Assembly: GCF_002575655.3 (NCBI RefSeq)
Contig: NC_053041.3
Coordinates: 372,293,054-372,357,053, forward strand
Source of the DNA: Aegilops tauschii subsp. strangulata
Lineage: Eukaryota; Streptophyta; Magnoliopsida; Poales; Poaceae
Direction: 5' to 3'
Length of the DNA stretch: 64,000 nucleotides
Part shown: positions 1-12,461 of the stretch, one piece after another
Layout of the letters: each line of letters opens with the position of its first letter
Position numbering within the stretch: position 1 is the first letter of the stretch
Notes under the pieces: model-generated
Seen by the model: the letters and a program-made list of their open reading frames with translations, nothing else
Database searches by the model: none
Told to the model about the DNA's origin: nothing
Translations under genes and position numbers: made by a program

Positions 1-160
1 GCATACTCTAGCCCGCTGCTTGAGTGCCTGCCACCAGTAATGGTCGTCAGCTTCCTCGGCAACGTCGAGCGAAGAGACCGCGATACACCTCTTTTGGGCC
101 AGTCACTCCTCGAGCTCCACGGGAAGCGTAGCTGGGCTTAGGCTGCAATGCTCTGGAGTG
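1..160 (-). pseudogene. Edge-truncated copy of an uncharacterised gene
   Basis: A minus-strand frame running to the window edge reads EEADDHYWWQALKQRARV near its end. This lines up loosely with NEDVDYVAMPKASCQRASV in the uncharacterised gene at 23644-24186. The match is better at DNA level upstream: the stretch from about 130 to 475 follows the same order as 24225-24640 (a shared gcttaggct, then the CTCAGG block, then ctgaaaattttas). The frame has an in-frame TGA. I therefore read this as a diverged paralogous copy whose 3' part lies beyond the window. Its function is unknown. Confidence 0.35.
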
Positions 161-337
161 GGGTATGGGGATGGGGATGGGGATCTACGGGAAAGGGGGC
201 ATTTGGTAGGCGTCATCTAAGAAACTCAGGGCGGCCTGGGTATGGAGATCGGTGGGTAAGCTGCATGGGCAAACCGGCAGATGTTGACAATGGAGGCCTT
301 GCGGCGGCGGCGGTGACCTTGCTAGGGTTTCGAGCGA

Positions 338-411
338 GGGAGGGGTGTGTGTGTGTGCGCGCGCACTCCCGAGGAGGTTTTTGTGTGTGTGTGTGTGTGG
401 GGGGGGGGTTG
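338..411. repeat. GT/GC microsatellite with G-run
   Basis: Alternating gt/gc dinucleotides are followed by a second (tg)n run and a run of about ten G. A small GGGGAT repeat also lies at 163-185. These are simple repeats in the upstream flank of the truncated gene copy. Confidence 0.85.
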
Positions 412-419
412 TTTGAGGA

Positions 420-905
420 AATGACACGGGTACTGAAAATTTTACTACGCGGGAGTCAAACGCGGGAGTGAAATGCCGGGGCTATTGAAAATTTTGATGA
501 TAGTGCATCACACATGGTCCGGAGATAACAACCGTGTGTTATGAAACAGAAAAACCCTTGAGGCGGGCAGATATTTTCTAGGGATGCAGGCGGGATTGGG
601 AACAAGAAACATCGCACATGGTCCGGAGATAACAACCGTGTGTTATGAAACACAAAAACCCTCAAGGCGGGTAGATATTTTCTAGGGATGCATGCGGGAT
701 TGGGAACAAGAAACATCGCACACGGTCCAGAGATCACAACCGTGTGTTATGAAACAGATAAACCCTCGAGGCGGGCAGATATTTTTGAGAGGGGGAGCCT
801 CGTGGAGCCCAATGTACTATGCGGATGTGTGCGTGACAGGGGCACCGGCATGGCACACGGTTAGTTTGAGTGAACCGTGTCTGTTGCGTCATCCGACTTG
901 TGTAA
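420..905. mobile_element. Sub-terminal region of a CACTA-like element
   Basis: The stretch carries repeated motifs of the type catcgcacacgg and ccgtgtgttatg in both orientations, typical of sub-terminal repeats of a large DNA transposon. The same motif class returns at 5507-5585, 19800-20423, 21330-21809 and 24660-24990. It sits beside the truncated gene copy just as 24300-24990 sits beside its paralogue, so both look like the same end of two related elements. No clean terminus is visible here. Confidence 0.45.
506..800. repeat. 104-bp tandem repeat, three copies
   Basis: Copies begin at 506, 610 and 714, each opening with catcrcacayggtcc and containing accgtgtgttatgaaaca and a gcgggcagatatttt segment. 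The third copy is incomplete and runs into gagagggggagcc. The period is exactly 104 bp between starts. Confidence 0.9.
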
Positions 906-929
906 TGTTCATAAATTTGGCGAAAAATG

Positions 930-3130
930 ATGTGGGAGAGGGTCAGAACACGAATACACTTGCATGTGGACCAAATTTATGTATGAAAAGAGTGGTTTGA
1001 TTTTCAAATACCAAATGCAAGATGTGGCACCTATCTCGCAAAGTGCACGGTATTGCTTGCCCCCACCCCCCTTGTGTCGGCACGAAGGGAATCCTAAGCT
1101 ATGAATGCATGCGCCCCCCCAACCGAGGTTCACCTAGCAAAGTGCAAAGTAGCTAGCAGCCCCCCTCCCTCGTGTCGGCAAGAAGGGAATCCTGAGCTAT
1201 GAATGCATGCCCCCCCAACCGAGGTTCACCCTAGCAAAGTGCGAAGTAGCTAGCAGCCCCCCTCCCTCGTGTCGGCACGAAGGGAATCCTAAGCTATGAA
1301 TGCATTCCCCCCTCCAACCAAGGTTCACCTAGCAAAGTGCAAAGTAGCTACTAGCCCCCCTCCCTCGTGTCGGCACGAAGGGAATCCTAAGCTATGAATG
1401 CATGCCCCCCAACCGAGGTTCACCTAGCAAAGTGCGAAGTAGCTAGCAGCCCCCCTCGCGTCGCCATGAAGGGAATCCTAAGCTATGAATGGGCTAGCTC
1501 GCCAATAATCACGCAAGGAGCTAGTCCCCGAAGACAACCACTGCATGCGTGTGGCCCAAACATATGTATGGAGAGGTGTGTTTTTGAGTAACAATGGAAC
1601 AACATTGATGTGGCACCGTGATTTCGAACTAGAAATCCCCACACTGAGTGAGTCTTAGGTTGACGATGCATATGTATGTTACACCACACTTCAAGCCGAC
1701 GACGGGGATTCATGCATGCATGCATGCATAGTATATGCGCTCAAACTTAAGGTCGGAATCTCACCATGACCTATACTATGATAACACGAACCAAATGAAG
1801 AATCCGCCATGGTAACCTATCTTGTTGTTGGTCAAGGTGATCATGGATGTCCACGCGGGCCCACGAACATATAGGCTTGTCGCCGATAACCACGCAAGGG
1901 AGTGTACCATTTGAAGGCAACCACTACATGCATATGTATGGAGGTGATGCGTGCATGCATGTTTGAATACCATTTCACAACATTGATGTGGTGCGTGCGT
2001 CAAAAATCGTACACTAGCTCCCCACACAGAGCGAGATCGGTTCATGACGTGTCGTTGTACTAGCCACTTCGACTCGATGGGAGGGATTCATGCGTACACA
2101 TGCATGTGTGTGTGCTCGAACTGTATCATGCATGTCATCCCAGAGCATGACCTATATATATACCGTATTACAAGCAAAAATAATAATCCCCTCCTAAGTC
2201 AAATTAACCTCTCTTGTTGTCAGGCAAAAAGTAGTGATGGACCAAGCGGGCCCATAGATGGAAAGCATCGATATCGCTGATAACTGCTTAAGTGGGTGCC
2301 AGAGGACAATCACCACCGCTTTCCATGTGGTCCAAACATATATATGTTGAATACCCAAAATGCACAACTTTGATGTGCCACATGCCTCAAAAACCGTAAA
2401 CCATGCACCCACACGGAGTGAGGTTCATGAAGAGTACTACATATGATGGTCCCCTTCCCCCCTCTTCACCGCATACTATATGCTCCGGCCGTAATATGTA
2501 CAACCCAAAAGAATCCTCATCGATGGTGAAATTAATTAACCTCTCCCGATGTAGGTCAAAGTGATACATGCATGCATCGACGATGGCCTCATGGGCCCAC
2601 AGATGGAAGCGTCACACGTGAGTGTCCTAGCTAGGATAACCACCTCGTGCATCCATGTGGCCCAAAAAGGTGTTGTGTGATGTTTGAATAGCCAATTTCA
2701 CAATTTTGATGTGGCACGTGCCTCCGAAACCAAAAAGTCCCGACACTGAGTGAGGTGTACTTGTTCACGGACGCGTACGTATAGTATATATGCTAGTCCC
2801 CTCCCACCTCTTCGACGCGTAATATATACCACCATATCACAAACAAAAAAGATTATACCTTGCTGGTCAAATTAACCTCACTGCCGGCTATTCGTCAAAG
2901 TGATGGCTGACAACCTCGGGGGCCATAGAAAGCGTCACACGCGAGTATCGAGTGTCGTGTAGGACAACCATCGACTGCATGTGGCCAAAACATGTATGTA
3001 TCAAAGGGTTGTGTAATGTTTTAAATAACGATTTCACGACTCTGATGTGGCACCGGCCTTCCTAACAAAATGGCCAACCCACACGGTGTCTCACAACTCG
3101 TAGTGTACTGCGAGCCACCCGCCACCCCCA
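930..3130. repeat. Diverged long-period tandem array
   Basis: A unit containing tgcatgtggcccaaa, then gatgtggcac, then cacactgagtgag recurs across the stretch. The gatgtggcac landmark or a variant falls near 1021, 1609, 1986, 2371, 2708 and 3043, giving spacings of about 588, 377, 385, 337 and 335 bp. The first, longer interval is expanded by an inner 97-bp array. No coding sequence is convincing here; the short frames are not conserved between units. Confidence 0.7.
1045..1492. repeat. About 97-bp tandem array, four to five copies
   Basis: Each unit holds cctagcaaagtgc, then gtagctagcagcccccctccc, then tgtcggcacgaagggaatcc, then agctatgaatgcat. The agcaaagtgc landmark falls at 1136, 1233, 1331 and 1426, giving periods of 95 to 98 bp. 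The array is nested in the first unit of the longer-period array. Confidence 0.9.
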
Positions 3131-3199
3131 GACGCACACACCCACACCCACACTTCGAATCCACCGCAAGTACGATGCATGTTAAATTAATTATCCCGC

Positions 3200-3960
3200 G
3201 GTGAACATATGTTACCAAAGGAGGGATGTTTTAATTTCGAAAAAATCACAGAGATCATTAAGACATTTTAGTACATTAATTGATTGATTTTCTACGGGTA
3301 TAATGTGCAAAAATCAAAATTGAGCTACATGCACACGTGACAGTGCACCTAAATGGATTGCAAAAACAAATGTGTCTCACTGGGTGCATTTTTACTCCTC
3401 GTGCAACAAATTTCAAACATTGAGATTCTTGATTTTTAAATTCTAGTACATACAAAACTTATTTGAAGTTCATGAAACTTATCGTGTTGTCATATGGACA
3501 CCAATACAAAGTGGCATTGTACTTTTCTTTGTCAAATTTGAGACCAGTTTTGATGTAATCTTTATCTAATTACAAACGGGAGATTATTAATAATTGGGAA
3601 CCAATATCCCAAACGGATTATTTATTCGAACCGTGAGCGTTAGACCAACAATGGATACGTGCCATGCTTCGGTTAAGCAGTAATCATCCAAATAGAAAAA
3701 CAATATACGTGCCACCGCGCGACCCGTGCGCTGTGCGAGCAGGCATGAGTTAACGGGACACATGCGAGCAATCCGCCGCGCAGGCAGACAGGGAGGCGTG
3801 CGTGCAGGTGTGTGAATTGACTGAGGCGTGCTCGCAGCGCAGTGTCATTGGGAGGCGTGCGAGTAGGTGTGTGAAACTTTGGTAGGCATGTTAGCAGTCC
3901 GGTGCGCAGGCTCATCGGGAGGCGAGCCATCGGTTTGACCGCCGCCCGCCTCTCTCCCAC
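3200..3960. other. No recognisable gene or element
   Basis: AT-rich sequence followed by a GC-rich stretch with loosely repeated aggcgtgcgwgyaggtgtgtga segments (about 3785-3890). I see no supported coding frame. It may include the promoter of the gene at 4087. Confidence 0.4.
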
Positions 3961-4086
3961 AACTCCCACTACTCCATATTAATGGTGCGCCCGAGCGGCC
4001 GCACCCCCATCCTCGCCACACACACACAATCCTCTCTCTCCGCTTGCATCCTCGACGCCGCTCTCGGTCCTCAAAGCCGTGAGTGT

Positions 4087-5064
4087 ATGAGGATGCCGCC
4101 GAAGCGCCCCATCGGAGGAAGTGGCGATGCCTGGGTTGCTAAAGCACCGGAGCACGGCGTGGAGATGGAGACATAGATTGCCATCACCGCCGACGAGTTA
4201 TCACTGCACCCTAACGTCGTCGATGGCGTCGAGCTTACACAGCCGGAGGCAGAGTTCCACACCGACTCTGGTGACGACCCCGGTGACGACTCCGACGACC
4301 ACTCTGGCGACGACTCCGACGACGACGGACTTCTGGTTAGTCATATATACCCATTTATGTGTCAAATAGATCATAGGGTTTCTCTGGTTACTCCTGCCTC
4401 CCCCTTTTTGGAATATAAATCCTATGGTTATGTTCTCCCAATCCATGAAATCTGAGTTAGTTTCATTAGATCCGTGTAGTGTATTGATTGTTTGAATGGT
4501 ACAAGTGATAAGTGATTAGTTGTTTCATCTGTGCAAATGATTTCTGCTAGTAATCCGACTAGGGTTAGTGTTCATGCTAATAATTCCTAGCCAGGACTTG
4601 ACAATTGATTTTGAATGACCTACATATGTTTGTGCCATTATTTTCTTCAAGATTGGTCAGTACATAGATGACTGTGCTTAAAAATCGAACCATAATCTCT
4701 AGATATGTACAAATAAATAGCCATAAATTCCTAATCCTACTTCACGGCATGTAATCATTGATTTGATACCAAATTTGTTTTACTATTTGTATAGGTGCTG
4801 TCTGACGATGTGGACAGCGAGGATGAAGATGGCCAGAGGAGGTACAAGAGGCAAATCCCGAGGGAGCTTTATGCGGGAATGCATAACAGGCGTATTAGGA
4901 CCTGGAACGGTGGCTATCGATGCCCATTTTGCAACCACAAGCTTCATGACGCGTATCTAAGTGTTCTGGTGCATGCAAGACGACGGGCCATTGGCTCCTT
5001 CAAGCAGAAGTATTCTCGCAGGGTGGCGCACAACGCGTACGCCGAGTACCTGGAGAAGCTTTAG
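4087..5064 (+). pseudogene. zf-XS-like small protein gene, two exons, one nonsense codon
   Basis: Exon 1 is 4087-4335 (ATGAGGATGCCG start, GTTAG donor) and exon 2 is 4795-5064 (TATAG acceptor, TAG stop). Both junctions are phase 0, giving about 172 residues. Exon 1 ends in an acidic Asp/Ser-rich run of GDDSDD-type repeats. Exon 2 holds GGYRCPFCNHKLHDAYLSVL and a basic tail, which resembles the zinc finger-XS module of SGS3/FDM-type plant RNA-silencing proteins. No XS or XH domain follows, so it would be a minimal form. An in-frame TAG (4174-4176) interrupts exon 1. An upstream in-frame ATG at 3982 is possible, but its sequence looks like 5' leader. A role in RNA silencing is inference from one short motif. 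Confidence 0.5.
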
Positions 5065-5270
5065 GATCGTGCCGGCATGTGAGATGAGATGTGGGATGGA
5101 TCGAACTATGTACGCTTGAGTATGCTTAATGACGGTTGAACTCTGTACTTATGGCCGAACTATGCTTATGTATGTGTATGCTTATTATCTATGTCTGAGT
5201 ATGTTTAATCTATGTTTACTTATGTCTAACAGTGGGATATGGATGCAACCAGTTCGGTTGATGGAATCTA

Positions 5271-5499
5271 CCTCCATCTTGGTTTATTGGTCCCCTTTGT
5301 AATTTGTGTTAAATTTTGACCAAAGGTTTAACTGACAAAATGTTAGTGCAGGTCAGCAAAAATTATATCGTTGGATGGGTATTTGAGCATAGTTTTCAAT
5401 GATATAATTTTTGGTGACATGCATAAACATTTCTTAGTTAAATATTTGGTCAAAATTTGGTAAAAATTACAAAGGGGGACCAATAAACCAGGACGGAGG
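5271..5499. mobile_element. Stowaway-type MITE
   Basis: The ends are inverted repeats (cctccatcttggtttattgg at the left; ccaataaaccaggacggagg at the right) flanked by TA on both sides (5269-5270 and 5500-5501). The inside is AT-rich without an ORF. A second copy of the family is at 55701-55867 and a one-ended relic at about 55190-55331. Confidence 0.85.
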
Positions 5500-5504
5500 T
5501 AGTA

Positions 5505-5585
5505 CGTCAATCACACACGGTTCCCAAAATTGGAACCCTGTGCAATGACTTTCATTTTTCCTATTGCGTCAATCACACACGGTTC
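5505..5585. repeat. Paired CACACGGTT motifs
   Basis: The string gtcaatcacacacggttc occurs twice, about 58 bp apart, just after the MITE. It is the same motif class as the transposon sub-terminal repeats elsewhere in the window. Confidence 0.6.
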
Positions 5586-6510
5586 GCTCTAGCAAACCAT
5601 CGCCTCCAAAATTTTTTGTGGGACAGAAAACCCTCACCACCCAATTCAAAAAAGAAAAAAGAAAACCCTCACCATCCCCACGTCACAAAAACCCTCACCT
5701 CGCCCGCCACCCCCTCCGGTCCCCATTCACACTTGCACAAGCTCCTCCGTGTCTATGTCATGGCACCGCGTATCACGGCGGTAAACACTTAGCTCGGCGC
5801 CTGCCGCCGCCGCCAGGCTGCCAGCAAATCCCACCGCATTTCGCCACTTCCGCTTGCCGCCGCCTATCACCATCGACTTTCTCGACGCTGCTCGCGGTCG
5901 ACCCAGCTCCGCTCCGTTGGGGAATCTGCCGTACTGAGGGTTCTTTCTCATGGACGACATGGAAACTAATTTAGTGAGATATTATCTCATCTCTTATCCC
6001 AGTTCATCTGCCTCCTTTAATCACCCGGTGGAAATCACCGTGAATTCATTTTTATTTGAGCTGAATTGAGGGTTTTCTTTCATTCATGGAATGTACAGTG
6101 CGCTGACAAATCAGGACTTTGCGACCTCCGCCAGAGATTCCATCTCACCGTACCAGATCACTTGAGGACGCGCGCGGTATGTTCAATCTCAGCCTAAATC
6201 GGTTGGCATGCCCTACTTTCCTGAACATATTCTAAATATTGCTACATTTGGATAAAAGGTGCCACATGCACCATATACGCCAAAGGGGATTTTCCCCCTC
6301 TTCTTTCTATATTAGGCAAATTAATGATGTATTGTTTTTTCGATTACTCTCATATTTCCATGACATCATGTTTACCCTATCTGTTTAATTATAGATTTTT
6401 GTCCTTCGATTTCAACTGTGGTACAGTTCTTTCAATTTGGGCCCATATTTGCATGTTACCATATTTTCTTTAACAATCATACCATTTTCTGCAGCGCATC
6501 CCTTGCTATG

Positions 6511-8012
6511 TGATACGTCTCCGTCGTATCTATAATTTTTGATTATTTCATGCCAATATTATACAACTTTTATACACTTTTCGCAACTTTTTATATGATT
6601 TATTGGACTAACCTATTGATCCAGTGCCAGTTCCTGCTTTCTGCATGTTTTTTGTATCGCAGAGTATCCATATCAAACGAAGTCCAAATGCAATAAAATT
6701 TCACGGAGAATTATTTTGTAATATTTGTGATTTTTGGGAGTTGGAATCACCAAAAATGGAGGCCCACACAGCCCACAAGACACCAGGGCGCGCCAGAGGC
6801 CCCTGGCACGCGGTGGTGGGTTGTGCCCTCCTCGAACGTCGGTTGGAGCTCTAATTCGGGCGCAAGGAAGCTTATATCCAGAAAAAAATCGTGTTAAAAT
6901 CTCAGCGCAATCGGAGTTACGGATCTCCGGGAATATAAGAAACGGTTTTCGGCCAGATCTTGGGAATGCGAAACAAAAGAGAACAGAGAGGGAGATCCAA
7001 TCTCGGAGGGGCTCCCGCCCCTCCGCCGCCATGGAGACCAAGGACCAGAGGGGGAACTCTCCTCCCCATCTAGGGGGGAGGCCAAGGATGAAGAAGAAGT
7101 AGGGGGGCTCTCTCCCCCTCGCTTCCGGTGGCGCCGGAGTGCCACCGGGGCAACGATCGGGACGGCGATCTACATCAACAATATTGCTACCGTCAACACC
7201 AACTTTCTCCCCCTCTATGTAGCGGTGTAACACCTCTTCCCCCCGCTGTAATCTCTACTTAAACATTGTGCTCAACTCCATATATTATTTCCCAATGGTC
7301 TATGGTTATCCTATGATGTTTGAGTAGATCCGTTTTGTCCTGTGGGTTAATCGTGATCTTGGTTGGTATGATTGTATATTTTATTTATGGTGTTGTCCTA
7401 CGGTGCCCTCCGTTCTCGCGCAAACATGAGGGGCCCCCGCTGTAGGGTGTTGCAATATGTTCATGGTTCACTTATGGTTGGTTGCGAGAGTGACAGAAAC
7501 TTAAACCCGAGTAGGTGGGGTATGACGTATGGGAATAAAGAGGGCTTGATACTTAAGGCTATGGTTGTGTTTCACGACCTTAATGATCATTAGTAGTTGC
7601 GGATGCTTGCTAGAGTTCCAATCATAAGTGCATATGATCCAAGTAGAGAAAGTATGTTAGCTCATGCCTCTCCCTCATATAAAATTACAAGAATGATTAT
7701 CGGTACTTGTTATCGATTGCCTAGGGATAAATAACTTCCTTATTGACACAAACCCTTTTACTAAACACCTAACTTTTATTATCTTGCAAAGTACTTCTAG
7801 TTTTATTCTTGCAAAGTAGTTCTAGCATCACTCTTACAAAAAATAGTTTCATACTTGTTTCCGGTAAAGCGAACGTCAAGTGTGCGTAGAGTTGTATCGG
7901 TGGTCGATAGAACTTGAGGGAATATTTGTTCTACCTTTAGCTCCTCGTTGGGTTCGACACTCTTATTTTTCGAAAAAGGCTACAAACGATCCCCTATACT
8001 TGTGGGTTATCA
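6511..8012 (+). repeat. 5' LTR of the 6.5-14.0 kb element
   Basis: A 1502-bp direct repeat nearly identical to 12462-13965. It contains ctcaactccatatattattt and a GC-rich mid-section near 6780-7150. Short frames inside it are not genes. Confidence 0.92.
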
Positions 8013-8135
8013 AGACCTTTTTCTGGCGCCGTTGCCGGGGAGTTATAGCGTGGGGTGAATATTCTCGTGTGTGCTTGTTTGCTTTATCACCAAGTAGTTT
8101 TATTTCTTATTCTAAGTTGTTCTCTATCTTTAGTT

Positions 8136-9484
8136 ATGGATATGGAACACGAAACACCAAAAAAAATTAGTGGTACTTGCTACTCATGGAGATGGGAACC
8201 TCCTAAAACCCTCGATGCTCGTTATGTAAAAGATATTATGCACTACTTTGATAATCCTGAGAAAACCCCATTCAACTATATAATGGGAGTAACGTTGGAT
8301 CAACGTGAATACTTTAGGGATTATCGCTTGACTCATAAAGGGAAATTGTTATGGATCAAATTCATATGTTGCATTTGTATGCTTGGAATTTATGCCAGAG
8401 ATATGATTATACTTGTTGCTCTAGGATGAATGCTCCACATCTTCCCTTTTCATGTGAATTTAATGATAATGAAACCTTAGCTTCTTATGCTAATGGTATA
8501 TATGATTACTATGATGTGGAACGGATAGAAGAATTTTTTGCTTTTAAGGGTGCATATGAAATTGAATCTTTGTTTGAAAAGTTTGAAGATTTTTATGATT
8601 CAGTTTATAGACCTGAAAATCTTGCTATCCTTAAATATTTCTATGATAATTATAAATACAATTATGATATTGATGTATTTATTGAGAATAACACCGCTGT
8701 CCAAGAAAAGACTAATATTTTGCAGGAGTTTATGGAAGAAGAAATTGATGAAACTGCGAGCTCATTGGATGAAAAAGATGATGAGGAGAGCGAAGAACAA
8801 ATGGAGGAAGAACGGATTGATCACCCGTTCCCACCTTCTAATGATAGTAACTCTTCAACTCATACATTGTTTAATGTCCCTTCGTTCTTACCGAAGGATG
8901 AATGACATGATAATTGCTACGATCCCGTTGATTCGTTTGAAATATCCCTTTTTGATGAACTTGATGCTTGTTATGCTTGTGGCCAAGATGCCAATATGAA
9001 TTATGCTTATGGAGATGAACTTGCTATAGTTCCTTATGTTAAGAATGAAATTGTTGCTATTTCACCCACACATGATAGTCCTATTATCTTTTTGAATTCT
9101 CCAAACTACACTATATCAGAGAAGTTTGCTCTTCTTAAGGATTATGTTGATGGGTTGAATTTTGCTACTTCACATGATGATTTTGATGAATATAATATGC
9201 ATGTGCTTGCTGCTCCTATTTGCAATTATTATGAGAGAGGAACTATGTCTCCGCCTCTTTATGTTTCCAACACGAAAAAGTTGCAAGAAACTGCTTATGC
9301 TATGTATTGGCCTTTATTTGATGTGCATGAATTGTTCTTGTATGACATGCCGATGCATAGGAAGAAAGTTAGACTTTGTCATTGCTTGATATATGTTGCT
9401 TTGTGCTCACTACTAAATGTTAAATCATTGTTGATTCAAATTGGCTTTGATATACCTTGGGATCCGGGTGGATTCATTACTTGA
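8136..9484 (+). pseudogene. Gag-like ORF of the non-autonomous element
   Basis: The frame opens MDMEHETPKKISG and carries YFDNPEKTPFNYIMGV, then GIYDYYDVERIEEFFAFKG, a strongly acidic Glu/Asp stretch, and ends DIPWDPGGFIT. I recognise the type from gag-like proteins of non-autonomous Triticeae elements; no zinc knuckle is visible. There is one frameshift at about 8420-8435 and one in-frame TGA at 8903-8905, after which the same frame continues through 8996 to the end. The product is presumed structural (particle assembly), by position only. Confidence 0.6.
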
Positions 9485-12461
9485 GCACTTTATGCCTAGC
9501 TTAATGGCTTTAAAGAAAGCGCTGCCAGGGAGACAACCCAGAAGTTTTAGAGAGTCATTCATTTCTGTTGAGTGCTTTTATAAAGTTTAAAAAATATATA
9601 TATAGGGGAACTTAAAACTTTTCACAAAAGAGAAGCGATTGGAAGTTATGCATTGAAGAAGTGAGGGTCGACCTTGAACACTTGTGTTCATGCTCATGGA
9701 AACAATGTAGAATTTTTCATGAAGATTCTCACAAAAATAATTATCCCCTTGTACAATTCCATTGTATTATAAAAATAATGTGCCACCATTTGCCTTTAGG
9801 ATGTTTAGATTGCTTGTTGGTTTGTGCGGTGCAAAACAGAAACTTTGGCTGTAGTGTGCGATTTTACGGTTTTTACTGGAATGTCAAACGGTTCTAAAAC
9901 TTTTTTCACTGTCTTTCTATACGAATTGTTTATTTTTCCTAATTGTTTCAGATTTTTTGGAGTACGAGAAGTATGGTGAATGTTCAGATTACTACAGACT
10001 GTCTTGTTTAAGACAGATTCTGTTTCTTGATGCATTGTTTGCTTGTTTTGATGAAACTATCGATTTCTATCAGTGGATTAAGCCATGGAAAAGTTATAAT
10101 ACAGTAGCTACAATGCAAAACAAAATATGAATTGGTTTGCAACAGTACTTAGAGTAGTGATTTGCTTTATTATACTAATGGATCTTACTGAACTTTCTAT
10201 TGAGTTTTGTGTGGATGAAGTGATCAAAGACCGAGGAGGTTTCGATTTGAGGAGAAGGAGGAGAGGCAAGAGCTCAAGCTTGGGGATTCCCAAGGCACCC
10301 CAACTAAATATTCAAGGAGACTCAAGCGTCTAAGCTTGGGGATGCCCCGGAAGGCATCCCATCTTTCTTCAACAAGTATCGGTATGTTTTCGGTTTTGTT
10401 TCGTTCATGTGATATGTGCAAATCTTGGAGCGTCTTTTGCATTTAGTTTTCACATTTTTTTATGCACCATGCTGGTATGAGATAGTCCATGGTTGATTTA
10501 TAGAATGCTCATTTCACTTCACTTATATCTTTTGAGTATGGATTTATAGAATGCTTCAGGTGCTTCACTTACATCATTTGAAGTTTGGATTGCCTGTTTC
10601 TCTTCACATAGAAAACCGTTAGTTGAAGAATGCTCCTTTGCTTCACATATATTTATTAGAGCATGATCTTTTTTATAAAGAATTAAACTCCTGTGCTTCA
10701 CTTATATCTATTTAGAGAGTCAAAAGGAATTGGTCAATTGCATGGTTAGTCATAAAATCCTACATAAAACATATGGATCACTGAATATGATATGTTTGAT
10801 TCCTTGCAATAGTTTTGCGATATAGAGATGATAATATGTGGGAGGTACTAGTAAATGGTTGTGTTTAGTAAGAATATTGGTGTTAAGGTTTGTGATTCCC
10901 GAAGCATGCACGTATAGTCTCTCGTTATGCTATGGTGTTGGAGCATGATTTATTATTGATTGTCTTCCTTATGAGTGGCGGTCGGGGACGAGCGATGGTC
11001 TTTTCCTACCAATCTATCCCCCTAGGGGCAGGCGTAGTAGTACTTTGCTTCGAGGGCTAATAAACTTTTGTAATAAGTATATGAGTTCTTTATGAGTAAT
11101 GTGAGTCCATGGATTATACGCACTCTTACCTTTACGCAATTTGCTAGCCTCTACGGTACCATCCATTGCCCTTTCTCACATCGTGACGTGGTGGAAACTT
11201 CGCAGGTGCATCCAAACCCCGTGATATGGTACGCTTTATCACACATAAGCCTTATTATATCTTCCTCAAAACAGCCACCATACCTACCTATTATGGCTTT
11301 TCCATGGCCATTCCGAGATATATTGCCATGCAACTTCCACCGCTTCCGTTTGATGACTTGAGCATTCATTGTCATATTGCTTTGCATGATCATATAGCTG
11401 ACATAGTAGTTGTGGCTCAGCCACCGTTCATCATTTTTCATACATGTTACGCTAGATCATTGCACATCCTGGTACATGCCAGAGGCATTCATATAGAGTC
11501 ATATTTTGTCATAGGTATCGAGTTGTAATTTTTATTCCTTTTGAGTTATAAGTAAATAGAAGTGTGACGATCATCATTATTCATTTTTAGAGCAGTGCCC
11601 CAGTGAGGAAGGGATGATGGAGACTATGATTCCCCCACAAGTCGGGATGAGACTCCGGACAATGAGAGAAAAAACTTATAAAAAGAAAAAAGAGAAAAAA
11701 AGAGAAAAAAAGAAAAAAAATAAAAATAAAAAAGTAAATAAACAAAGAGAGAAGGGGCATTTTTAGTATCCTTTACCACACTTGTGCTTCAAAGTAGCAC
11801 CATGTTTTTTATATGGAGAGTCTCGTATGTTTTCACTTTCATATACTAATGGGAATTTTTCATTATAGGATTAGATGCACACCCACTTAGTTTCATATTG
11901 AGCTGTCATACACTTATAGCTCTTAGTGCATTCGTTGCATGGAAATCCCTATTCCTCACATTGATATCAATTGATGGGCATCTCCATAGCCCGTTCGTTA
12001 GCCGCGTCGGTGTGAGACTTCCTTAGTTTTTTGTCTTCTTTATATTTACCCCTATCATGATACTCTATTCCACCCGTAGTGCTATATCCATGGCTTGCGC
12101 TCATGTATTGAGTGAGGGTTGAAAAGGCTGAAGCGCGTTAAAAAGTATGAACCAATTGCTCGACTTGTCATCGGGGTTGTGCATGATAAATACTTTGTGT
12201 TAAGAAGACAGAGAATGACAAGACTATATGATGCTTTCTTTAGCGTTGATATTTTGAAAGACATGATTGTTTGTTGGGATGCCTGAGTATTGATGTCTTT
12301 ATGTCAAATTATAGACTATTCCTTAGAATCACTTATGTCTTAATATTCATGCCATGATTAAATATATGATCAAGTTTATGCTAGGTAGCTTTCCACATCA
12401 GAAATTATCTTTTTTATCATTTACCTGCTCGAGGACGAGCATGAATTAAGCTTGGGGATGC

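Noticed and set aside
5727..5960. Opposing frames of 77 and 136 codons in the leader of the B3-like gene
   Set aside because: GC-rich 5' leader; the spliced model starting at 5950 explains the region, and neither frame has motif or codon support.
6673..7233. 186-codon minus-strand frame and overlapping frames in the LTR
   Set aside because: Lies wholly within the 5' LTR and has a broken counterpart in the 3' LTR; shadow of repeat sequence.
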